DNA of 35,797 nucleotides, taken from assembly GCA_021801355.1 (NCBI GenBank), contig JAJYYB010000003.1, positions 1-35,797 on the forward strand, read 5' to 3'. Made by a program: the position numbers and the translations under genes. A model generated the notes under the pieces. The model saw nothing but the letters and a program-made list of their open reading frames with translations. It did not search any database and was not told where the DNA came from. This document shows positions 7,410-16,367 of the stretch, one piece after another; the first letter of the stretch is position 1, and each line of letters starts with the position of its first letter. This DNA is from Microcaldota archaeon. Its GTDB lineage: Archaea; Micrarchaeota; Micrarchaeia; Micrarchaeales; Micrarchaeaceae.

Positions 7410-8489
7410 ATGACTGAGATAATAAGGATTGATCCGATCAACCCAGAAACGGGACGCTTGGCCAGAGCTGCTGAGGTAATAAAAGATGGGGGTACAGTCG
7501 CGTTTCCTACAGAGACGGTATACGGCTTGGGGGCCAATGGATTTGATGCGAACGCATGCAGCAGGATTTTCGAGATTAAGGGCAGGCCTGCCGACAACCC
7601 GTTAATACTGCACATAGCCGCAGCGTCGTGGCTAAATAGGGTAGCGAATGGCGTTGACAGGAGGACGTTGGACCTTGTAGAGAAAGTTTGGCCCGGACCG
7701 ATAACGCTCGTGCTGAAGAGGAACAATGATGTGCCAGACATAGTGACTGCAGGGCTCAAGACGGCCGCGATAAGGTGTCCGGCGCACAGGATAGCATTAG
7801 GCCTGATAGAGCAGAGCGGGGTGCCTATCGCAGCCCCGAGTGCTAACCTGTCAACAAAGCCGAGTACGACCAAATTTGAGCACGTACTGCAGGACCTTGA
7901 CGGTAAGGTCGATGTGATAATAGATGGGGGGGACGCAACATTCGGTGTCGAATCCACCATAATAGATATGACCGTGAATCCGCCGACGCTTCTTAGGCCT
8001 GGGGCGTTCACGGTTGAGGAGATAGAGAGGTATCTTGGCATGATAAAGGTGCCGAAAACGATAAACCAGTCGCTTAAGAGCGATGATGTGGCGATAGCGC
8101 CTGGCATGAAGTATAGGCATTACGCACCTGATAAGAAACTCGTGCTTGCGAACGACGACACGCTTCTGCATGCTGCAGCTGAGCTTGCGGTAGGACTCAA
8201 AGACCCGATAGCCATATTATGCAGCAAGCAGAAGGCAAATGCGCTTATGAACGGAGTCAAGCTGCGCAATATATCGCTCATAGTGCTTGGCAGCGACGAC
8301 AACCTTTACGAGGTCGCAAGGAACCTGTTCGACGGCTTCAGGGCGCTGGATGCGACAGGCGCGAAGCTGGGTATTATACAGAAATTTGATGAAAAAGGCA
8401 TCGGCCTTGCGATAATGAACAGGGTGTACAAGGCCGCCGGAGGCTCGTCTGTCGGGACATTCAGTGAACTGAAAGAACTCTTGAATTAG
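7410..8489 (+). CDS. sua5: Threonylcarbamoyl-AMP synthase (Sua5/YrdC)
   Basis: Makes L-threonylcarbamoyl-adenylate from threonine, bicarbonate and ATP, the first step of the t6A37 modification of ANN-decoding tRNAs. The N-terminal YrdC domain shows F-P-T-E-T-V-Y-G-L-G (about residues 32-41), K-G-R-P-x-D-N-P-L and S-A-N-L-S-T-K-P-S-T-T. A linker (M-K-Y-R-H-Y-A-P, about 232-239) leads to the C-terminal Sua5 domain. This is the two-domain Sua5 form, about 359 residues, typical of archaea. I place the start at the ATG at 7410 rather than upstream because a TATA box sits about 22 nt before it. Threonine is its substrate and the divergent neighbour is threonine synthase, so a functional link is plausible (inference). 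Confidence 0.93.
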   Translation: MTEIIRIDPINPETGRLARAAEVIKDGGTVAFPTETVYGLGANGFDANACSRIFEIKGRPADNPLILHIAAASWLNRVANGVDRRTLDLVEKVWPGPITLVLKRNNDVPDIVTAGLKTAAIRCPAHRIALGLIEQSGVPIAAPSANLSTKPSTTKFEHVLQDLDGKVDVIIDGGDATFGVESTIIDMTVNPPTLLRPGAFTVEEIERYLGMIKVPKTINQSLKSDDVAIAPGMKYRHYAPDKKLVLANDDTLLHAAAELAVGLKDPIAILCSKQKANALMNGVKLRNISLIVLGSDDNLYEVARNLFDGFRALDATGAKLGIIQKFDEKGIGLAIMNRVYKAAGGSSVGTFSELKELLN

Positions 8490-8511
8490 TACGAAGTAGT
8501 GTATGTGAGAA

Positions 8512-9081
8512 TCAGCCGCCTACCTCCAACTTCCTTATCTCTACCTTGTTTATCCCCGTTATGTGGTCAAGGTTGCTCTGCAGCTCTGCCTGCAACTTAC
8601 CTTCTATTATGGCGCTCATTACCTCGCTAGCGGTGTGCTCCTTCAGGAAGTTTGATGCCATGTCGTTCATCTCCTTCCTTATGCCTATCAGCTTGACGTG
8701 GGTCGTCCTGCCCTTTGTTATGGCTATAAGCTTGATGACAATCTGGACGTTGTCCTTGGTCATGATGGGAAGCACTGAATCGGATACGCTCCTGTACCTC
8801 CTTACAAGGGACCTCATATAGCTGTAAAGTTGCTCTATCGATACGACCTTGGTGTGCGCCGCGTCGCCCTTTACATCGACTACCTTAAGCACCACGTTGG
8901 TATAAGCGTGAGCCGGATTCTTGGTCAGGACATCCATGCTAACGACGACCCTTCTGCCTAGTGCAGACTTGTCGTCATTTGCAGGCATCTCACCGACAAC
9001 TATGTCGTTGAACACGGCTGGAGCGTAGACAGAGAACCATTTCTTCATCTTCCACTTATCAACAGACCTTTGTGAAGCCAT
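8512..9081 (-). CDS. rps3ae: 30S ribosomal protein eS1 (S3Ae)
   Basis: A small-subunit protein of archaea and eukaryotes, located near the platform and mRNA exit. It is recognised from the N-terminal V-D-K-W-K-M-K-K-W-F-S-V-Y-A-P stretch, G-R-R-V-V-V-S-M-D-V-L, the R-S-L-V-R-R-Y-R-S segment and the C-terminal I-T-G-I-N-K-V-E-I-R-K-L-E-V ending. At 189 residues it is close to the usual 190-220. The ATG begins 4 bp after the rps15 stop, so the two are one transcription unit, an order common in archaea. It is convergent with sua5. Confidence 0.95.
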   Translation of the reverse strand: MASQRSVDKWKMKKWFSVYAPAVFNDIVVGEMPANDDKSALGRRVVVSMDVLTKNPAHAYTNVVLKVVDVKGDAAHTKVVSIEQLYSYMRSLVRRYRSVSDSVLPIMTKDNVQIVIKLIAITKGRTTHVKLIGIRKEMNDMASNFLKEHTASEVMSAIIEGKLQAELQSNLDHITGINKVEIRKLEVGG

Positions 9082-9085
9082 TCGA

Positions 9086-9556
9086 TTACACCTTTCCTTT
9101 TATGAGGAGTGCAGCCTGCTGTGGATCGTATCTCCACGTGCTTGGAAGCACGCCTGTGCCTATGTAGTACTTTGAAAGGCGCCAAATCTTCGATTCTGCC
9201 CTTCGCAGGTTGGTCCTGTTATGCATGTCCTGCTTGTTCTTGGCCATGTGCTGGTTTATCCTTACGGCCTTCTTCATAAGATCCATAAGATCCGGCGGTA
9301 TCTCACTGCCCTGGCCGTTCTCCTTTAGTATGACCGAGAGCCTCTTGCCCATGGCCTGCTTTATATATGGCACGTTGTGCTCTTTCTTCAGCTTCTCTCC
9401 TATCGCTGCAGGGCTGAGCCCTTGCTTAGAATATGATGAGATAATCTCGACTATCTGCTCCTTGCCCAGCGTCAAGCCTTCCGGCATTGCTCCCGGCTCC
9501 AGGACCGGCTTCCTCGACTTGGACTTGCCATGCTTCTTGGAATGCATCCTCGCCAT
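9086..9556 (-). CDS. rps15: 30S ribosomal protein uS15
   Basis: Binds 16S rRNA helices at the three-way junction of the platform. The archaeal/eukaryotic form is clear: an N-terminal extension (M-A-R-M-H-S-K-K-H-G-K-S) and the L-S-P-A-A-I-G-E-K-L-K-K segment precede the four-helix core with N-R-T-N-L-R-R-A-E-S-K-I-W-R-L-S-K-Y-Y and the W-R-Y-D-P near the C-terminus. The 156 residues fit the family (about 150). An AAGGTG Shine-Dalgarno at about 9567-9572 (minus strand) precedes the ATG by about 10 nt. Co-transcribed with rps3ae. Confidence 0.96.
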   Translation of the reverse strand: MARMHSKKHGKSKSRKPVLEPGAMPEGLTLGKEQIVEIISSYSKQGLSPAAIGEKLKKEHNVPYIKQAMGKRLSVILKENGQGSEIPPDLMDLMKKAVRINQHMAKNKQDMHNRTNLRRAESKIWRLSKYYIGTGVLPSTWRYDPQQAALLIKGKV

Positions 9557-9658
9557 GCTTCAAAGGCACCTTATCATAAAATGATGATTGCTGCTACCTG
9601 ACAGACGCCCCCACTATAACGAGGCTGCCAGCGCGGCAGAATATATTTACACAGAAAC
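9557..9658 (-). promoter_or_regulatory. Leader and promoter region of rps15, with GC hairpin
   Basis: The gap between the valS stop and rps15 holds a minus-strand TATA-like TAAATATAT at about 9643-9651, a short hairpin CTGCC-AGCGC-GGCAG at 9625-9639, and the rps15 Shine-Dalgarno. A transcript starting about 25 nt after the TATA box would carry a roughly 65-nt leader. The hairpin lies next to the expected start site and could instead help end valS transcription. Confidence 0.4.
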
Positions 9659-12082
9659 CTATATATTAATAGCGACAGCGTAGTCGCTCCCTTCTTTCAC
9701 TTTCACTTCCTTCATCTTGCATATCTCAATGAGCTCGCTCTTGGATTGCTCTAGGGCCTTCAGGTATTGCCTGGGCACAGTCACCTCTATGCCTTTTATC
9801 TCAGAGTTGAGCGCCATATGCTCCTTGGCTTTCGCCTTCCTGACCTCGCCTATCACGTTGTTCAGCAGCGCGCCGACGTCTGCAAAATCTATGTCTACGA
9901 TATCGCTCTGGAATACCACCCCGTTTATTACGTAGTCCATATTGTGCGGGGCCTCCTTGTGTACAGGGAACTTCTGCCCCATCAGGCTCTCCTTGGAGAA
10001 CATGGAGTTTATTTCCTCTGTTGCATGCGGAGCTATTGGAGCTATAAGCTTGAGCGAGTTGAGCAGTACGTAATTCAGTGTGAACGCCGCGGCATGCTTG
10101 CTCCTCTCCATCGACTTGTCCTTTGAGTATATCCTGTACTTTACGTTCTCTATATAGTAATCGCAGAAGTCGTGCCAGTAGAAGTTTATTATCGCGTTCG
10201 CTGCTTCGTAGAGGTTGTACGAGTCGTACGACTTCGTTACTCTGCCAACGAGCTTGTTGAATTCGTTGAGTATCCATATATCGAATATTCCGAGGTCCTT
10301 GCTTGGCTCTGTCTTCGGAACGCCTGCCTCGCTCAGGCCCTTCTGCACGAAGAGAGCCGAGTTGTAGAGCTTGTTTATGAAGTTCTTCGCGAAGTCCATG
10401 TCCTTATATGAGAATATCTTGTCCTTGCCTATGGCGCCGCTCAGCGCTACCCACAGCCTTATCGAGTCTGCTGTGTATTTCTTCAGCAGCTCGGCGGGGT
10501 ACACGCCATTGCCCAGGCTCTTGTGCATCTCCCTGCCATCGGAACCGAGTATCATAGAATGGGCTATTATGCTCTCCCAGGGCTTCCCTTTAGTCAGGGC
10601 CCATGTCCTGAAAATCGTGTAGAAAGCCCATGTCCTTATTATGTCAGTGCCCTGTATGCGCACAGAAGCGGGCGGGACAGTGCTCTTCCTATTTTCCGGC
10701 CACCCGCATATTACAAGAGGTGTTATTGATGAATCGACCCACCCGTCGAGTGTGTTTGTCTCCCCGGCAAGGCTGCCGTGGCATTTCGGGCAGTCATTCA
10801 AAGGCGGCTTTTGCTTAAGCGTGTCCACAGGCAGTTTGCCCTTGTCTGCCGGGACTATCTCGCCGCACCTCTCACAGTGCCAGAATGGAATCGGGGTCCC
10901 GAAGATCCTGTTCCTTGATATGGCCCAATCCCATTCTATGAAATTGCTCCAATCCTCGAGACGCTGCAGTGCAAAGTCAGGCACCCACTGTATCTCACCG
11001 CCAAGCTCCTTTATCTTCTGCGCGCTGTCCTTTATCTTTATGAACCATTGCATCGATGAGAGGAATTCTATCGGGGTAGCGCATCTGTCGTGTATCTTGA
11101 CCGTATGCTTTATCTTCTCCTGCTTCGTAAGCGCACCGGCCTCCTTCAGCGCCTCTATCACCTTCTTGCGCGCCTCCTTCAGCTTCATGCCGGTGAACTT
11201 GCCTGCGCCTTTCAAGTTGCCGTTCTCCTCTATGGCATCGACAAGCGCGAGCTTGTGCTTGTAGTACATCGATACGTCGGCCTTGTCACCGAAAGTACAC
11301 ACCATCTCGGCGCCTGTCCCGAACGTCATGTCTACTGCCTCATCTCCGAATATCATGACCTCGTTGCCGTAGATCGGCACTGTGACCGTCTTGCCTATCA
11401 GTCCACTGAACCTCTTGTCATTGGGATTTACAGCTACTCCGACGCAGGCATGCAGCAGCTCCGGTCTTGTCGTAGCGATGGACATCTTTTTGTCTGAGCC
11501 TGAAAGCTTGAAATCGAGATAGTTGAGGTTTGTGTCCTCCTGCCGCTCCTCTGCCTGTTCCCTTGATATAGTGGTCACGCAGCTGACGCACCATTCGACC
11601 GGATGCACTGCTCTGTAGACCATCTTGTTCTCGTACATCTGCAGCACTGATAGCTGCACTTTTGATACGTAATCATCGGATATCGTAAGGTATTCGTACC
11701 TGCTGTCGAAGGAAGCGCCGAGCCTGAGCATCTCGTCCTTCATGTTGGCTATGTTACCCATGGACTCCTCAACGCACTTCTTGTAGAAGTCGTCCCTGCC
11801 CAACCCCTTTCCGTACTTCTGCTCGACCGCAAGTTCCGTCGGGAAGCCGTGGGCGTCCCAGCCCTGCGGGTAGAGGACGTTGAATCCCTGCATGCGCTTG
11901 TACCTGGCTATCGAGTCTATGTAGCAGACCCAGAATGCCTGGCCCATGTGCAGCGCGCCGTTGGTGAAAGGCGGGGGCGTGTCTATTATGTAGGACGGCT
12001 TGTCGGACTTCTCATCGAAAAGGAAGGCTTTGCTATCCCTCCATATCTTGTCCCACTTTGCGTCTATCGCTGAATCGTACAT
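9659..12082 (-). CDS. valS: Valyl-tRNA synthetase
   Basis: Class Ia synthetase charging tRNA-Val. The archaeal ValRS signature is visible: I-D-T-P-P-P-F (about 33-39), R-Y-K-R-M-Q-G-F-N-V-L-Y-P-Q-G-W-D-A-H-G-F-P-T-E, the editing-domain T-T-R-P-E-L (about 204-209), zinc-type Cys pairs (about C403/C406 and C431/C434), D-G-W-V-D-S-S and the W-A-F-Y-T-I-F-R-T-W segment, then an anticodon-binding helical domain. Both catalytic signatures deviate. HIGH reads H-M-G-Q (about 45-48), and KMSKS reads E-M-H-K-S (about 518-522), keeping only the second Lys. The preferred ATG at 12082 gives 807 residues; an in-frame TTG lies one codon upstream. A minus-strand TATA sits at about 12126-12138. Confidence 0.9.
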   Translation of the reverse strand: MYDSAIDAKWDKIWRDSKAFLFDEKSDKPSYIIDTPPPFTNGALHMGQAFWVCYIDSIARYKRMQGFNVLYPQGWDAHGFPTELAVEQKYGKGLGRDDFYKKCVEESMGNIANMKDEMLRLGASFDSRYEYLTISDDYVSKVQLSVLQMYENKMVYRAVHPVEWCVSCVTTISREQAEERQEDTNLNYLDFKLSGSDKKMSIATTRPELLHACVGVAVNPNDKRFSGLIGKTVTVPIYGNEVMIFGDEAVDMTFGTGAEMVCTFGDKADVSMYYKHKLALVDAIEENGNLKGAGKFTGMKLKEARKKVIEALKEAGALTKQEKIKHTVKIHDRCATPIEFLSSMQWFIKIKDSAQKIKELGGEIQWVPDFALQRLEDWSNFIEWDWAISRNRIFGTPIPFWHCERCGEIVPADKGKLPVDTLKQKPPLNDCPKCHGSLAGETNTLDGWVDSSITPLVICGWPENRKSTVPPASVRIQGTDIIRTWAFYTIFRTWALTKGKPWESIIAHSMILGSDGREMHKSLGNGVYPAELLKKYTADSIRLWVALSGAIGKDKIFSYKDMDFAKNFINKLYNSALFVQKGLSEAGVPKTEPSKDLGIFDIWILNEFNKLVGRVTKSYDSYNLYEAANAIINFYWHDFCDYYIENVKYRIYSKDKSMERSKHAAAFTLNYVLLNSLKLIAPIAPHATEEINSMFSKESLMGQKFPVHKEAPHNMDYVINGVVFQSDIVDIDFADVGALLNNVIGEVRKAKAKEHMALNSEIKGIEVTVPRQYLKALEQSKSELIEICKMKEVKVKEGSDYAVAINI

Positions 12083-12140
12083 CAAACACGCCTATAGGCT
12101 ACGCTGTAGTGTCTAAATGAAAACAATAAATATAAATAGA

Positions 12141-12160
12141 AAGAAAAATATAAAAAATGC
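12141..12160 (-). terminator. T-rich terminator after the TRAM gene
   Basis: Ten nucleotides past the TRAM stop, the minus strand reads TTTTTTATATTTTTC (runs at 12152-12157 and 12143-12148). Such oligo-T tracts terminate archaeal RNA polymerase. The adjoining TTTATATTTATTG (12126-12138) is a good TATA box for valS, so this short AT-rich block likely ends one unit and starts the next. Confidence 0.6.
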
Positions 12161-12167
12161 TGCAGAT

Positions 12168-12449
12168 TTATTGGATCAGTTCAGCAACAGCGGATTTTGC
12201 CTTTACGTCGACAATTCTTACCTTCACGTCGGCGCCTTGCTGTGCACCCTTTATGAAGATGACGAAACCGTCTTTCTTGGCTATCCCGTCTCCCTTAGCC
12301 CCGACAGCTTCTACCTTGACCTCAAGTTCGTCTCCGACCTTTACAGGCTTTGGCAGGAAGTAGCTCGGCTTTATCCTGTATCCTCCTTCTCCTCCTCTCC
12401 TTCCATGATTGCCGCGTTCTGCGGAATCCATTCCTTCTTCGTCATTCAT
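12168..12449 (-). CDS. Small TRAM-domain RNA-binding protein
   Basis: A 93-residue protein. The first 30 or so residues are a hydrophilic Gly/Arg/Glu extension (R-G-N-H-G-R-R-G-G-E-G-G), followed by a TRAM beta-barrel at about 34-92: P-V-K-V-G-D-E-L-E-V-K-V-E-A-V-G, K-G-D-G-I-A-K-K-D-G-F-V-I-F-I, A-D-V-K-V-R-I-V-D-V. Stand-alone TRAM proteins are common in archaea, where they bind RNA and have been described as RNA-chaperone-like cold-shock proteins. It has its own unit: an oligo-T terminator follows, and there is about 300 bp of non-coding DNA upstream. The cellular target is not deducible from sequence. Confidence 0.88.
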   Translation of the reverse strand: MNDEEGMDSAERGNHGRRGGEGGYRIKPSYFLPKPVKVGDELEVKVEAVGAKGDGIAKKDGFVIFIKGAQQGADVKVRIVDVKAKSAVAELIQ

Positions 12450-12757
12450 TTTATCTATCTCATACGAAATTCTGACGCTTTATGCGCTTACTCCCGTATC
12501 TGTTTAGTATTAGTACACGAAGGTTCTTAAAGTTTGCGAATGCCCTCCCAATTATAGGGAGTTGACATTTGATCTAGAAAGACCTGTTTTCTTCTCGTTT
12601 GAATGGAAGTTACAGTGGATTTTCCTCTACAAGCCATTTCCAGAAATTCGTTGCTTAACGTTTATTCCTCCGCTTTACGCTTATTTGTCAACTTCTTATT
12701 CCCAATCTAATTATTGCCCGAAAATAACGGAGGATTAGGCTTATCGGATTGCCGACG
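12450..12757. other. 308-bp intergenic region, no gene recognised
   Basis: Lies between the HAD gene's 3' end and the TRAM gene's 5' end. I find no credible ORF, tRNA or other RNA. It contains a perfect 5-bp hairpin, CTCCC-AATTATA-GGGAG, at 12545-12561. The stretch is more AT-rich than the flanking genes and should contain the TRAM promoter on the minus strand, but no single TATA box stands out. Confidence 0.5.
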
Positions 12758-13441
12758 TCAAAGCGCCTCCCTCAGCGCCTCCATGCTCCTGAAAAGGCGC
12801 CATGGCTTTGCCCTCGAAAGCCTCTCGTAACTCTCAACCCCGTTTGCTACGGCGCAAGCCCTTACACCAGCGTTTTTGGCTGCAAGCACATCATCCACCA
12901 TGTCGCATATGTACACCGCTTTCTCCTTGTTCTTGTGCGCATTAAGTGCATACAGAACGGTGTCTATCCCGCCCGGGTTCGGCTTGAGCGCGTTTATCTC
13001 CTGGCCGCTGACAACGACATCGAAATAATTGGAAAGCTTCTCCTCAGATAGTTCCCTGAGAGCCCTGTACGCATTCGCATCAGTGAGCAGCGCTATCTTC
13101 TTGTTGCTCGAAGCCAATGTGCGTATCACGTCCTTCACGTACTCTTGCAGGTGGGGCTTGACGAACTTCAGCGATATCTCTATCATGCTTATGAGTATGC
13201 GGTTCTTGAACTCCATGGCCCTCATCTCGACGGCATAACGCCTCTTCGTGTGGACTATGTTGCGCAATTCGGTATCCCCGCTCTTCATCATCTGCTTTGT
13301 CTTCCTCTTTTTGTAGAGCCAGCTCGGGTTGAGCATCTGGTTCAGCTTCCTCAGGAAATGCATCTGAGTAAGAGTGCCGTCCCAATCGAATATGAAAACA
13401 TCGAACTGGGCGAGCAGACCTTTGTTTTTCGTGACAACCAT
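12758..13441 (-). CDS. HAD-superfamily phosphatase
   Basis: A 227-residue HAD hydrolase, probably a phosphomonoesterase. Motif I is F-D-W-D-G-T-L-T (D19 as nucleophile, D21 as acid/base). A helical cap lies at about 30-95. Motif II is the L-L-T-D-A segment (T at about 119), motif III is the K of A-L-K-P-N-P-G (about 154), and motif IV is the Y-I-C-D-M-V-D-D acidic pair (about 178-182). The A-L-K-P-N-P-x-x-I-D-T-V-L pattern and C1-type cap resemble the phosphoglycolate phosphatase-like group. Substrate cannot be assigned. It starts 20 bp after the leuS stop and is probably co-transcribed with it. Confidence 0.85.
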   Translation of the reverse strand: MVVTKNKGLLAQFDVFIFDWDGTLTQMHFLRKLNQMLNPSWLYKKRKTKQMMKSGDTELRNIVHTKRRYAVEMRAMEFKNRILISMIEISLKFVKPHLQEYVKDVIRTLASSNKKIALLTDANAYRALRELSEEKLSNYFDVVVSGQEINALKPNPGGIDTVLYALNAHKNKEKAVYICDMVDDVLAAKNAGVRACAVANGVESYERLSRAKPWRLFRSMEALREAL

Positions 13442-13461
13442 GCTTAATTCCCTTTAACATT

Positions 13462-16344
13462 TCATGCCCACGAGACATCGATGCTGGGCTTGTCAGGCAT
13501 GGACCTGGAAGCCCTTTGGGATTTTGAGTCGCTCTCCAGCTCTATCGATACCTCAACCTTGAACTGCTTAGCTATGTAATCCCTGGCCTGCTCGAAGCCC
13601 TCCTTGACCTTCTTCGGATCGATGTCATTGACCTTTATCAGCCCCTGGCCCTTCTTTGCCAGCTGGGCCAGCAGCTTCGCGGCCTGCCCCTTGTCCTGCG
13701 AAGGAATATCCGGCATGGACATGACCTTGCCTATATCCTTACTGTCCACGAATGCGTTCACTGCCTTTGCCTTCCATGGCGATGCTATTATTATCCGGAC
13801 TGCATTAGGCTTCTTGCCCCTGTTCGCGTCTATTTTAGCGGTCAGCGCTATTACGCTTGATATATCGCTTATCACGCTGCCTATCAGCTCCTCTACGTAT
13901 TCTGCTTCCTCGTTTATCATGCCTTCATCGAGAGTCGGCCAGCGCTCCTGCACTGCGAGCGAGTTCATCCCTATCGTATGCCACAGCTCCTCCGAGAAGT
14001 GCGGCATCACTGGGGAGAGCATGAGCGATACGGCCTCCATGTAGCTGCTTACAGCAATCGAATTCGAACCTCCCCTGGCGAAATAGTACTTCAGCTCTGA
14101 GACTGAGTTGTAGAATATCTCGCTGTAAGCGTTTTTCAGGCTGAGTTCGTTCATGTAGTTCGTAGCGGACTTTATCTTGGAGTTCAGCTTTGAGTATAAC
14201 CAGTAGTCTATATGGCCTAGCCCGCCTGCCTTCAAGTCACCCGTGCTAAGTGCTATCTTGTAAAGGTACTCGTTCCTGTCCTTAATCCCGTTGACCGCGC
14301 TTACAGAGAATTCCGTAACTGTCTCTAGATCTGCACCGGCTATCTCTACGAGCCTGAGGTTGTCGGCGCCGTATTCCTTTATGCCGTCGATGAGAGGCAT
14401 TATGTTGCCGAGGCTCTTGCTCATCTTCTCGCCCTCATAGTTCACCAGCGCGTTGGCGACTATCTGCTTGGGCCAGTTCTTCTCCTGCATTATTGCAACT
14501 TGGTTGAACAGGTACATTGTTAGATGGTTGGTGACCAGGTCGGTGCCCGAGTGCCTTGATGTGAAGGAGTACCAGTAATCGAACATGTCCCTGCACTTCT
14601 GCACGGCCATTGCCTCTATCCCTGTGGATGCGGCTACCGCTTCCTTGCCGCCCCTGCCGCTTATCACATAATCGAAGAATTCAGGCTTAAGCTGTTCCGG
14701 CTTGACCTTGTTGGCGCGCAGCACATGCACGAAGGTGTAGAATGCCATGTATATCGTGGAATCGGAAAGCGACTCTATTATGTGCTTCGGATTGTAAGGG
14801 AACGGAGTACCAAGACCCTGCGCCCTCTCCGCTGCGCGTTCCTCTATCCAGTCGATAGTGGCTTCGTAGCTGCGTCTCGTGTTTTCCGGGAGCAACTTGA
14901 CCTTTGGTAGGATAGACCTGACCTTGTCCTTCCATGCCTTGTCCCCGTAGTTTATGAACCACTGGTCGGTAACCAGCTTGACTATGACGCGGGTGTTGCA
15001 CCTGCAAATGACTGGCTCTTCGTTGCCGAGCACATAGATCTGGAATGCGTCATTTGATTCAATCAAATCCTTCTTCAGTGCTTCCCTGGCATCGGGCTCT
15101 TTCATGCCCTTGTATTTTCCAACAGCCATGACGCCCCAGTGCGCCTCCTCACGGTATACAAGTTTGGTCGCAACCTCGAGCATGTTTACATCGGAGTCAT
15201 GGTTCATCTTCAATATCTCGAGATATGCGAGCGCTGGTATCTCCGGGTGCTCTGCCTTGATTGACCCTGATGCGACCTCGCTCACTGACCTTCCTAGCGC
15301 TATTCCGTTAATAGGCTCTATGTCAAGCAACTTCCTGTATGCCATCTGGGGCACAGGGTATCCGCTTACCTTGAGCCTCTCAAGTGCAGCGTAATCAAAT
15401 GGAGCGTGGGATGGCACGCTCATCACGACTCCTGTGCCAGTATCGCCCTTTACGAAGAAGCCGGGAAGTATCGGTACTGTCTCGCCGTTTATAGGGTTTA
15501 CCGCCCTCTTGGAAAGGAGCTCCTTTCCGCTTACCTTTGACTTTACAACAACTGCCGCCTGGTTGGAGAGTACGCCAGCAGCTTCCTCTGCAACGAAGCA
15601 GTCCGTGCCGTTTATCGATGCAAGGACATAGCCTATCGAATCATTGACGAATATGTTGGTGACACCGTATATCGTCTCCGGCCTGTACGTTGCGCATCCG
15701 AAGTATGCATCTGATTCTGCATCCTTGAACTTTACAACGGTTATCTCGTCGATTTTGGGCTGGACGTCGTGCTTCGTGTCGTGCTGGCCTACTGCGTTGC
15801 CCTCGTTGGTGCACCAGCCGACCGGATGCGAGCCCTGCGTCAGGAAGCCCAATTCCTTCAGCTTGATGAACTGCCACTCAACCATCTTGCTGTAAAGCGG
15901 ATCTATAGAAACGAAAGACCTGCGCCAATCTATGCCGTAACCGGCCTTCCTCATGCCGGTTTCCATCGCCTTCGCAAAGTACTGGGTTATGTAGAGCGGA
16001 TCTTCCATATTCGGTATCTCAGATTCAGGCACTCCGAAAAGCTTTAGTGTGTCGAGTATCTCTGGCTCCCTCGCCTTTATGCGTTTGGCTATGGCGAGCA
16101 CTGGTGTGCCAGTAGCGTGGAAACCCATTGGGTAGAGGACATTATGGCCCTGCATACGCATGTACCTTGCATAAGTGTCAGCGGTCCCATAGGTCCTGAG
16201 ATGGCCTATGTGCTGCGGCATGTCCAGGTAAGGGAACGCGGCCGTGACTATGATTGAGGGCTTGTCGTTCGGCTCTGCCTCGAAAGCCTTCGCTTCGGCC
16301 CATGCCCTCTGCCACCTCTCTTCTATAGCAGCGTAATCCACCAT
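13462..16344 (-). CDS. leuS: Leucyl-tRNA synthetase, archaeal type
   Basis: Class Ia synthetase charging tRNA-Leu. HIGH is intact (Q-H-I-G-H, H45-H48) and KMSKS is intact (G-E-K-M-S-K-S at K640-S644). The CP1 editing domain (about 205-400) shows T-Y-R-P-E-T and G-T-G-V-V-M-S-V-P-S-H-A-P-F-D, the conserved deacylation pocket. The archaeal/eukaryotic family is indicated by T-A-A-F-P-Y-L-D-M-P and G-F-H-A-T-G-T-P. At 960 residues it is full length, with anticodon-binding and C-terminal domains. It heads a leuS-HAD transcript and is divergent from the prepilin peptidase across a promoter with two identical dyads. Confidence 0.96.
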   Translation of the reverse strand: MVDYAAIEERWQRAWAEAKAFEAEPNDKPSIIVTAAFPYLDMPQHIGHLRTYGTADTYARYMRMQGHNVLYPMGFHATGTPVLAIAKRIKAREPEILDTLKLFGVPESEIPNMEDPLYITQYFAKAMETGMRKAGYGIDWRRSFVSIDPLYSKMVEWQFIKLKELGFLTQGSHPVGWCTNEGNAVGQHDTKHDVQPKIDEITVVKFKDAESDAYFGCATYRPETIYGVTNIFVNDSIGYVLASINGTDCFVAEEAAGVLSNQAAVVVKSKVSGKELLSKRAVNPINGETVPILPGFFVKGDTGTGVVMSVPSHAPFDYAALERLKVSGYPVPQMAYRKLLDIEPINGIALGRSVSEVASGSIKAEHPEIPALAYLEILKMNHDSDVNMLEVATKLVYREEAHWGVMAVGKYKGMKEPDAREALKKDLIESNDAFQIYVLGNEEPVICRCNTRVIVKLVTDQWFINYGDKAWKDKVRSILPKVKLLPENTRRSYEATIDWIEERAAERAQGLGTPFPYNPKHIIESLSDSTIYMAFYTFVHVLRANKVKPEQLKPEFFDYVISGRGGKEAVAASTGIEAMAVQKCRDMFDYWYSFTSRHSGTDLVTNHLTMYLFNQVAIMQEKNWPKQIVANALVNYEGEKMSKSLGNIMPLIDGIKEYGADNLRLVEIAGADLETVTEFSVSAVNGIKDRNEYLYKIALSTGDLKAGGLGHIDYWLYSKLNSKIKSATNYMNELSLKNAYSEIFYNSVSELKYYFARGGSNSIAVSSYMEAVSLMLSPVMPHFSEELWHTIGMNSLAVQERWPTLDEGMINEEAEYVEELIGSVISDISSVIALTAKIDANRGKKPNAVRIIIASPWKAKAVNAFVDSKDIGKVMSMPDIPSQDKGQAAKLLAQLAKKGQGLIKVNDIDPKKVKEGFEQARDYIAKQFKVEVSIELESDSKSQRASRSMPDKPSIDVSWA

Positions 16345-16367
16345 TCACACTACCGTTAAACCTTCAG

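Noticed and set aside
9581-9601. Possible C/D box sRNA (ATGATGA followed by CTGA)
   Set aside because: Box C and one CTGA are 10 nt apart, but no C' or terminal D box follows, and the segment lies in the rps15 leader on the opposite strand.
12117-12530. 137-codon plus-strand ORF opposite the TRAM gene
   Set aside because: It reads antisense through the TRAM coding region and its terminator, and its protein has no recognisable pattern.
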